From contig CANQXH010000018.1 in assembly GCA_947627745.1 (NCBI GenBank), positions 1-32,770 of the forward strand: a DNA stretch of 32,770 nucleotides. Direction: 5' to 3'. Numbering within the stretch: the first letter of the stretch is position 1; every line of letters begins with the position of its first letter. The notes below the pieces were generated by a model that saw nothing but the letters and a program-made list of their open reading frames with translations, searched no databases and had not been told where the DNA came from. Shown here piece by piece: positions 17,853 through 23,675 of this stretch. This stretch comes from an uncultured Oscillospiraceae bacterium. GTDB lineage: Bacteria; Bacillota; Clostridia; Oscillospirales; Oscillospiraceae. Made by a program: the position numbers and the translations under genes.

Positions 17853-18959
17853 ATGGCAACGAAGAAGACGAATTACGAAGCGCCCGCTCCCGCGGCGGAC
17901 AAGAAGAAGGCGCTGCAAACCGCCCTGGCCCAGATCGAGAAGACCTACGGCAAGGGCGCGGTGATGCGCCTGGGCGACCGGCCCGAGATGAATGTGGACG
18001 CCATTCCCACAGGCTCCCTGGCCCTGGACGCGGCGCTGGGGATCGGCGGCGTGCCCCGGGGACGGATCATCGAGATCTATGGTCCCGAGTCCTCCGGCAA
18101 AACCACACTGGCCCTCCACATTCTGGCGGAGGCCCAGAAAATGGGCGGCGAGGTGGCCTTTGTGGACGCCGAACACGCCCTGGACCCGGTCTACGCCGCC
18201 GCGCTGGGCGTGGATACGGACAGTATGCTGGTGTCCCAGCCGGACACCGGCGAGCAGGCCCTGGAAATTACCGACGCACTGGTGCGCTCCGGCGCGGTGG
18301 ACGCGGTGGTAGTGGACTCCGTAGCTGCCCTGACTCCCCGGCAGGAGATCGAGGGGGAGATGGGGGACGCCTTTGTGGGTCTCCAGGCCCGGCTCATGTC
18401 CCAGGCCCTTCGGAAGCTGGCGGGCAGCATTTCCAAGACCAACTGCGTGGTGATTTTCATCAATCAGCTTCGTATGAAGATCGGCGTCATGTACGGCAAC
18501 CCCGAGACCACCACCGGCGGCAATGCTCTGAAATTCTACGCCTCCGTCCGTCTGGACGTGCGGAAGGTGGAGACCATCAAGGACGGCACCAGCATCATTG
18601 GCAACAAGACCCGGGTCAAGGTGGTCAAGAACAAGGTCGCCCCGCCCTTCCGGGAGGCGTATTTCGACATTTATTACGGACAGGGCATCAGCAAGTGGGG
18701 CGAGCTGGTGGATCTGGCGGTGCAGCTGGAGATCATCCAGAAGAGCGGAAGCTGGTTCTCCATGGGGGACGAGCGGATCGGCCAGGGCCGGGACAGTGTC
18801 AAGGACTATCTCCAGGCCAATCCCGAGGTGGCCGAGAAGGTGGAGGCCCAGGTCCGGGAGAATATGTGGAAGCTCCAGGGCGTGGGGGCCAGGGCGCCCG
18901 CCAAGCCGGCCCAGAAGCCGGTGACGGTGAACGCCGAAGAATTTGACGATGAAGTGTGA
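17853..18959 (+). CDS. recA: Recombinase RecA
   Basis: A 368-residue RecA. It forms ATP-dependent filaments on single-stranded DNA for homologous recombination and for LexA cleavage in the SOS response. The Walker A loop is GPESSGKTT at 77-85, Walker B is in [10 protein letters not shown], loop L1 near [20 protein letters not shown], and L2 near [20 protein letters not shown]. The start ATG at 17853 is behind GGAAGGAAGG and 4 bases after the prmC stop; the open frame upstream overlaps prmC and is not real. I see no GAAC-N4-GTTC type LexA site close upstream, as expected if transcription comes from the operon promoter. recX overlaps its end. Confidence 0.98.
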   Translation: MATKKTNYEAPAPAADKKKALQTALAQIEKTYGKGAVMRLGDRPEMNVDAIPTGSLALDAALGIGGVPRGRIIEIYGPESSGKTTLALHILAEAQKMGGEVAFVDAEHALDPVYAAALGVDTDSMLVSQPDTGEQALEITDALVRSGAVDAVVVDSVAALTPRQEIEGEMGDAFVGLQARLMSQALRKLAGSISKTNCVVIFINQLRMKIGVMYGNPETTTGGNALKFYASVRLDVRKVETIKDGTSIIGNKTRVKVVKNKVAPPFREAYFDIYYGQGISKWGELVDLAVQLEIIQKSGSWFSMGDERIGQGRDSVKDYLQANPEVAEKVEAQVRENMWKLQGVGARAPAKPAQKPVTVNAEEFDDEV

Positions 18960-19557
18960 TTCCCTCTCCGCCTCGCCGGACCGGGCAGGGCGTTACGCCG
19001 CGAAATTTTCCGACGGGACGGTGCTGCGGCTCTATCCCCAGGTGGTGGCGGACTTTGCCCTGACCGCCGGCAGGGAGCTGACGGAGGAGGAGTTTGCCCA
19101 GCTGCGGAAAGCGGCGGGAGAGCTGTCCGCGAAAAACCGGGCGGTGCGGATCGTGGCGGCCGCAGACGTGTCCCGCCGGGACTTAGAGCGCCGGCTGGTG
19201 CAAAAGGGGGAGGACCCGGACCAGGCCCGGCAGGCGGTAGCCTGGATGGAGGAGCTGAACCTGGTGGATGACCGGGAGACTGCCCGCAGGATCGCTGCCC
19301 GCTGTGCCGCCAAGGGCTACGGCCTGGGCCGGGCCCGGCAGGCCCTCTACGAAAAGCAAATCCCCAAACGGCTTTGGGACGAGGCCCTGGCGGACTATCC
19401 CGATCAGAGCGAGGCTCTGGAGGCCTATCTCCAGGCCCATCTACCCGATGATGGGGACCCGAAGGAGACTCAGCGGGTCGTGAACGCCCTTTTGCGCCGG
19501 GGGCACAGCTACGGCGATATCCGCCGCGCCCTGGACAGACTTTCACGGGGCGAGTGA
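18949..19557 (+). CDS. recX: Regulatory protein RecX
   Basis: A 202-residue helical RecX protein that binds RecA filaments and modulates their activity. The tandem three-helix repeats are visible, for example [20 protein letters not shown] and the following [18 protein letters not shown], and the closing [16 protein letters not shown]. The ATG at 18949 overlaps the recA stop by 11 bases, so coupling is likely; the TTG at 18943 is less likely. recA-recX adjacency is the standard arrangement and supports the call. Confidence 0.93.
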   Translation: MKCDSLSASPDRAGRYAAKFSDGTVLRLYPQVVADFALTAGRELTEEEFAQLRKAAGELSAKNRAVRIVAAADVSRRDLERRLVQKGEDPDQARQAVAWMEELNLVDDRETARRIAARCAAKGYGLGRARQALYEKQIPKRLWDEALADYPDQSEALEAYLQAHLPDDGDPKETQRVVNALLRRGHSYGDIRRALDRLSRGE

Positions 19558-19593
19558 CCGAACCGTGGAAACACAAAGGAAAGGTAACTTTTT

Positions 19594-20928
19594 ATGGCAA
19601 AAATCGGCTTTATTTCCCTTGGCTGCGCCAAAAATCAGGTGGACTGCGAGGGAATGATGTACCGGGTCCGGGAGGCGGGCTTCGAGCTGAGCCCCCAGGC
19701 GGAGGGCTGCGACGTAGTGGTCATCAACACCTGCGGGTTCATCGACGCCGCCAAGTCCGAGGCCATTGACTGCATCCTGGACACGGCCCGGCTGAAGGAG
19801 CAGGGCCTGGTGGGTAAGATTCTGGTCACCGGCTGCCTGACCCAGCGCTACCGGGAGGAGTTTCTGAAGGAGCTTCCCGAGGTGGATGGCATCCTGGGCA
19901 CCGGGAGCTACATGGACATCGTGCCCGCCATCCGTCAGGTCCTCTCGGAGGGCCGCCCCGAGTCCTTCCGCAGCATCGACGCCCCGGTGCCGGAGTCCGG
20001 GCGAATCCTCACCACCCCCCGGCACTATGCCTACTTAAAAATTGCCGAAGGCTGCGACAATCACTGCGCCTTCTGCGTTATTCCCAGCCTCCGGGGCAAA
20101 TACCGGAGCCGGCCCATGGACGCCATCGTGGCGGAGGCGGAGCGCCTGGCCGCCGACGGCGCACGGGAGCTGATCGTGGTGGCCCAGGACACCAGCCGCT
20201 ATGGCACGGATCTGCCGGGGCATCAGCGGCTCCTGCCGGAGTTGTTGACCCGGCTGTGCCGGATCCCGGAGGTCCACTGGGTCCGGGTCCACTACCTGTA
20301 CCCGGACCTGATCGACGATAACCTGATCGATGTGTATGCCCGGGAGCCAAAGCTGGTAAACTATATGGACATCCCCATCCAGCATTGCAACGACGCCATT
20401 TTAAAACGGATGTGCCGTCGGGGCACCAAGGAGGAGATTCAAGCGCTCTTTGCCAAGCTGCGGCAGCGGCTGCCCGACCTGGTGGTGCGCACCAGCATCA
20501 TTGCCGGCCTGCCGGGAGAGGGAGAGGCGGAGTTTGAGGAGCTGTGCGAGTTTCTCCGTGAGGAGAAGCTGGAACGGGCCGGGACCTTTGTCTTTTCCCC
20601 GGAGGAAGGGACCCCCGCCGCTCAGATGGAGTACCCAGACACTGAAACCGCCCAGGAGCGGGCTCAGGTCCTCTCCTCCATCCAGGAGGAGATCATGGCC
20701 GGCTGCAACGCCGCCCGGATCGGGCAGACTCTGGAGGTGCTGGTGGACGGCTACGACGAGGAAGCGGAGCAGTTTTACGGCCGGACCTACGCGGACTCCC
20801 CGGACATTGACGGCCGGGTGTGGCTGGCGGCGGAGGAAGCGCTGACGGAGGGAACCTTCGTCCGGGCCCGGATCGACGGGACCGTGGACGGGGACCTGTC
20901 CGGATACGTTGTGGAGGTTCTGGAATGA
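19594..20928 (+). CDS. rimO: Ribosomal protein S12 methylthiotransferase
   Basis: A 444-residue radical SAM methylthiotransferase that adds a methylthio group to the conserved aspartate of ribosomal protein S12. The N-terminal UPF0004 domain carries C11, C47 and C81 for one [4Fe-4S] cluster. The radical SAM motif is C154-D-N-H-C158-A-F-C161. A C-terminal TRAM domain ends the protein (VLVDGYDEEAEQFYGR onward). The opening KIGFISLGCAKNQVDCEGM is typical of RimO rather than the tRNA enzyme MiaB. It begins 36 bases after recX behind AAAGGAAAGG and ends in an ATGA overlap with pgsA. Confidence 0.95.
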   Translation: MAKIGFISLGCAKNQVDCEGMMYRVREAGFELSPQAEGCDVVVINTCGFIDAAKSEAIDCILDTARLKEQGLVGKILVTGCLTQRYREEFLKELPEVDGILGTGSYMDIVPAIRQVLSEGRPESFRSIDAPVPESGRILTTPRHYAYLKIAEGCDNHCAFCVIPSLRGKYRSRPMDAIVAEAERLAADGARELIVVAQDTSRYGTDLPGHQRLLPELLTRLCRIPEVHWVRVHYLYPDLIDDNLIDVYAREPKLVNYMDIPIQHCNDAILKRMCRRGTKEEIQALFAKLRQRLPDLVVRTSIIAGLPGEGEAEFEELCEFLREEKLERAGTFVFSPEEGTPAAQMEYPDTETAQERAQVLSSIQEEIMAGCNAARIGQTLEVLVDGYDEEAEQFYGRTYADSPDIDGRVWLAAEEALTEGTFVRARIDGTVDGDLSGYVVEVLE

Positions 20929-21476
20929 CGACGGCAACCAAAATTACCCTGATCCGGGTGGCGATCCTCCCGGTTTATATGGTCCTGATGTACCTCAGCG
21001 GTGGGGCTTCCGGCGCTTATATGTGGTGGGCCCTGGCGGTGTTCATCCTCGCCAGTCTGACGGACCTCATCGACGGGGAAATCGCCCGAAAATACCATCA
21101 GGTCAGCGACTTCGGCAAATTTCTCGACCCTCTGGCGGACAAGCTGCTGGTGGTGGCCGCCATGCTCATGTTCTGTCAATGGGGCAGCTTCCCGGCCTGG
21201 GCGCTGATGCTGGTGCTGACCCGGGAGTTCGCCGTGACAGGCCTGCGGCTCATGGCCGTGGGCAAGGGCAAGGTGATCGCCGCCGGTTGGAGCGGCAAGG
21301 TCAAGACCGCCTGCACCATGGTGGGCCTGTGCGTGATGATGGCGTTTCCCCAGGTGCGCTGGGTGTCCTGGACGGTGGTGTGGGTCATTCTGGTCACCAC
21401 CCTCTATTCCGGCGTGGAATACTTTATTCAGAATGGGTCCTGCATCTGGGATCAAGGGGGAGGCGGGAACAAATGA
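20925..21476 (+). CDS. pgsA: CDP-diacylglycerol--glycerol-3-phosphate 3-phosphatidyltransferase
   Basis: A 183-residue membrane enzyme that makes phosphatidylglycerol phosphate, the first step to phosphatidylglycerol. The CDP-alcohol phosphotransferase signature is complete in DLIDGEIARKYHQVSDFG followed by KFLDPLADK, giving the D-x2-DG-x2-AR-x8-G-x3-D-x3-D pattern. Several transmembrane spans flank it. The opening TKITLIRVAILPVYMVLM is typical of PgsA. The start overlaps the rimO stop (ATGA), and the rimO-pgsA order is common in Firmicutes. Other CDP-alcohol enzymes share the motif, but length and context favour PgsA. Confidence 0.93.
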   Translation: MTTATKITLIRVAILPVYMVLMYLSGGASGAYMWWALAVFILASLTDLIDGEIARKYHQVSDFGKFLDPLADKLLVVAAMLMFCQWGSFPAWALMLVLTREFAVTGLRLMAVGKGKVIAAGWSGKVKTACTMVGLCVMMAFPQVRWVSWTVVWVILVTTLYSGVEYFIQNGSCIWDQGGGGNK

Positions 21477-22072
21477 AACGGAAACCGAGCGTTACCTATC
21501 GTCTGCGCTTTGACAGCCCATGGATGACGGCCTCCGCCTTTTTCGCGGGCCTGGGGATCTTTCTTGGGACCCTTTACTACCTGTGCTTCACCGAAGGATG
21601 GTCCTTTGGAAGCCTTTTGCTGCCCCTGATCCTTCCGGCGCTGCTGCTGGCGGCCCATGGCGTTCTGCTCAAGGGACTGCGATTGGATTTTCCGGTGGTC
21701 TACGGCGGCCTGGCGGCGGTGTATTTCCTGGTGGCGCTGCCCGGCTCCACAGGGGAGTGGGGCATCTTCCTCTGGATTCTCCTGCTGCTGGGGGCGCTGG
21801 CGCTGACCGTGACGGCCCTGGGCTATCTGCCCACCCGTTTTGTGGCCCTGGCGCTGCTGTGGCTGCCGCTGGTACTGCGGCTGGTATTGGTGCTGGGCGG
21901 CTATTTTCAGACCTGGGAGGCCATCCCGGCGCTTCTGGAAGCGAAAAAGTATCTGGACATTTTCCCCGCCATTTTGGATACGGTCCAGCTGGTCCCGCTG
22001 ATGCGGGAGGGTGCCTCCTTGGCCGGGGTCGCGGCTTTTGCCTGCTTCCCGCTGTGTATGGAACGGACGTAA
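21473..22072 (+). CDS. Small multi-pass membrane protein of unknown function
   Basis: A 199-residue, strongly hydrophobic protein that I do not recognise. About five or six transmembrane spans can be seen, near residues 19-38, 46-65, 73-89, 96-114, 122-143 and 181-195. There is no signal peptide cleavage motif and no catalytic motif is apparent. Its start overlaps the pgsA stop (ATGA), so it is the last gene of the long operon and is probably translated with PgsA; a role at the membrane together with phospholipid synthesis is possible but is only inference. Confidence 0.8.
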   Translation: MKRKPSVTYRLRFDSPWMTASAFFAGLGIFLGTLYYLCFTEGWSFGSLLLPLILPALLLAAHGVLLKGLRLDFPVVYGGLAAVYFLVALPGSTGEWGIFLWILLLLGALALTVTALGYLPTRFVALALLWLPLVLRLVLVLGGYFQTWEAIPALLEAKKYLDIFPAILDTVQLVPLMREGASLAGVAAFACFPLCMERT

Positions 22073-22087
22073 AAATCGTCAAAAATT

Positions 22088-22111
22088 GGGGCCCGCCTTT
22101 TGGCGGGCCCC
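22088..22111 (-). terminator. Terminator after the cytidylate-kinase-like gene, possibly two-way
   Basis: A perfect 10-bp stem (GGGGCCCGCC with GGCGGGCCCC) closes a four-base loop. Reading on the minus strand it is followed by AATTTTTGACGATTTTT, a good T tract; on the plus strand the T content after it is weaker. It lies between two convergent genes. Confidence 0.78.
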
Positions 22112-22214
22112 TGCGCTATTTCTATATCGTCAGTTCTTCGATCAGCGCCTTGGCATCCGTTCCGCCGGAGCCGCCTTTCCCGATCCGCCGATGGCCTAGG
22201 GCGCCGGGCGATCG

Positions 22215-22817
22215 TTATTCGAGACCCTGGATGATCTCCACCAGCAGTTCCGCCGCCCGTTCCACGCCGATTTTGGCGGTGTTCAGGCAGATATCGTAGT
22301 TTTGCGACATGCCCCAGGTCTGGCCGGTGTAGTGCTGATAGTTGATTCGGCGGCGCTTATCCTTCTCCTGGAGACGGGCCTGAGGGCTTTTTTCCGTTTC
22401 TCCGTAGAGCCGGACGATCCGTTCCGCCCGGAAATCGTTGTCCGCGTGGATAAAGACGTGGAACACGTCCTGCCGGTCCTTGAGGATGTAGTCGGCGTTC
22501 CGCCCTACAATGACGCAGGGCCCCTTCTCCGCCAATTGAAGGATTACGCCGCATTGGATGTGCCATAGAAAATCGGCGGTGGACATGCCGTTCATCACGC
22601 CGGGCACACCCTGGGGGGCAAAGGCGTAGGAAAACAGGCTTTTTCCGGGGGAGTGCTCCCCATGCTCCTCCACGAATTTTGGCGCGAAGCCGGTTTCCAG
22701 CGCCACCTGCTCTACCAGCTCCTTGTCATAAAAGGGGATGCCCAGCTTTTCCGCCACCAGGCGGCCCACTGTCCGGCCCCCACTGCCGAATTCCCGGCTG
22801 ATGGTAATGATTTTCAT
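22215..22817 (-). CDS. Cytidylate kinase-like family protein
   Basis: A 200-residue P-loop protein of the cytidylate-kinase-like family (not the canonical Cmk). The N terminus MKIITISREFGSGGRTVGR contains the family's variant phosphate loop, followed by the LGIPFYDKELVEQVA segment. Further on, CVIVGRNADYIL and the LID-like KDKRRRINYQHYTG are visible, and YDICLNT near the end. Real Cmk has a GPxGxGKS loop, which is replaced here. The substrate is not known. It has an AAGGAGG ribosome site and follows the MarR gene by 35 bases, so the two form one transcript that ends at the hairpin 22088-22111. Confidence 0.86.
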   Translation of the reverse strand: MKIITISREFGSGGRTVGRLVAEKLGIPFYDKELVEQVALETGFAPKFVEEHGEHSPGKSLFSYAFAPQGVPGVMNGMSTADFLWHIQCGVILQLAEKGPCVIVGRNADYILKDRQDVFHVFIHADNDFRAERIVRLYGETEKSPQARLQEKDKRRRINYQHYTGQTWGMSQNYDICLNTAKIGVERAAELLVEIIQGLE

Positions 22818-22852
22818 TTCAAATCCCTCCTTATATGTTCTACTTTGGGCGA

Positions 22853-23320
22853 TCAGACCCCGGCTTCCGGCAGAGCTTCCTCCGCCAGCCGGTCAAAATT
22901 CTTCAGCAGCACCTGCAGCGTCCGGTAAAACACCGCCAGATCCTCGGCGGAGATGGAGGCGCTGACCCGCTGCTGGATCCCGTAGCTGATATCGCTGATC
23001 CGCTCCGCCGCCCGCAGTCCCGCCTGGGTTAGCACCAGCTTCTGGCCGTGCCGGCGGCGTACCAGAGGCTGGCTGATGGTCACATATCCAAGATCAATCA
23101 GTTCCTTCAGCTCTCGGGAGATGAGCGACCGATTGGTCTGGCTGTATCGGGACAGCTCGGAAGCGGAAAGCCCCTCCGGGTGATTGCGCAGCAGATACAC
23201 CCAGAAGATATGTACCGATTTCATCCCCAAAGGCTCGGTCCATTTGGCCTTGAGCTTTTGAATATCCCGATAGATGCCGGATATCAGCCCGGAAAACTCC
23301 TCAAACCGTTCCTCTTTCAT
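22853..23320 (-). CDS. MarR-family transcriptional regulator
   Basis: A 155-residue winged-helix regulator. The winged helix runs from about residue 35 to 100: recognition region LSASELSRYSQTNRSLISRE, then LIDLGYVTISQPLVRRRHGQ, in which the basic wing follows the usual MarR pattern, and LVLTQAGLRAAERI. Terminal helices would form the dimer interface. The start at 23320 is behind AGGAGG; the open frame extends farther upstream across the promoter but that part is not coding. It is likely to regulate itself and the cytidylate-kinase-like gene downstream. The ligand is unknown. Confidence 0.87.
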   Translation of the reverse strand: MKEERFEEFSGLISGIYRDIQKLKAKWTEPLGMKSVHIFWVYLLRNHPEGLSASELSRYSQTNRSLISRELKELIDLGYVTISQPLVRRRHGQKLVLTQAGLRAAERISDISYGIQQRVSASISAEDLAVFYRTLQVLLKNFDRLAEEALPEAGV

Positions 23321-23357
23321 GAAACCTCCTTTCCCAAGCGTGCCTTGCTTTTTTTCT

Positions 23358-23386
23358 ATTGTATCACACCGCCGGGGCGTTGTCAA
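23358..23386 (-). promoter_or_regulatory. Strong sigma-A promoter of the MarR operon
   Basis: On the minus strand a consensus TTGACA and TACAAT are 17 bases apart, with TGA just before the -10 box. It lies 38 bases upstream of the MarR start. Confidence 0.87.
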
Positions 23387-23393
23387 AAGGAAA

Positions 23394-23418
23394 TGGCCCC
23401 GGAAAATCTCCGGGGCCA
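23394..23418 (-). terminator. Terminator after the 51-residue small ORF
   Basis: A 10-bp stem (TGGCCCCGGA with TCCGGGGCCA) with a five-base loop, followed on the minus strand by TTTCCTTTT. It begins 8 bases after the small ORF stop, which supports that ORF being a real transcription unit. Confidence 0.7.
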
Positions 23419-23425
23419 AGGGGTT

Positions 23426-23581
23426 TCACTGGATATTCTCCTCCGCGCAGTTGTCCAGCACCCGAACGCCCATTTCCCCTGGCTTCGCCACGGGAAAGAG
23501 GGCGATGCTCATCTCGTCGAACTTGGGGCAGAGCCGCTTATCGGGTTCTAGCCGCAGGTCCACGGTTTTGACGCGCTTCAT
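23426..23581 (-). CDS. Small protein of 51 residues, not recognised
   Basis: An ATG at 23581 behind a GGGGGGAT sequence opens a 51-codon frame that begins MKRVKTVDLRLEPDKRLCPK and ends in CAEENIQ. I do not recognise a family. It has two cysteines, no membrane span and no signal peptide. Support for coding is modest: a plausible ribosome site, a start just after the terminator of the gene upstream, and a terminator hairpin 8 bases after its stop. No clear promoter is seen in the 60 bases upstream, so it may depend on read-through from the propeller gene. Confidence 0.5.
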   Translation of the reverse strand: MKRVKTVDLRLEPDKRLCPKFDEMSIALFPVAKPGEMGVRVLDNCAEENIQ

Positions 23582-23644
23582 TTCGATCCCCCCGGCAATA
23601 GCTTGCCCGGTCGGCCTGAGGAAATTCCCGAAAAAAGCTGGAAA

Positions 23645-23669
23645 ACCGCGGGCAAAAAATGCCCGCGGT
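23645..23669 (-). terminator. Terminator of the S11-like/propeller gene
   Basis: A perfect 10-bp stem (ACCGCGGGCA with TGCCCGCGGT) around a five-base loop starts 7 bases after the stop codon. On the minus strand the bases after the stem are TTTCC, so the T tract is short. Confidence 0.75.
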
Positions 23670-23675
23670 CAAATT

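Noticed and set aside
17800..17853. SOS (LexA) box before recA
   Set aside because: I looked for GAAC-N4-GTTC and similar pairs and found none near the gene; recA sits 4 bases after prmC.
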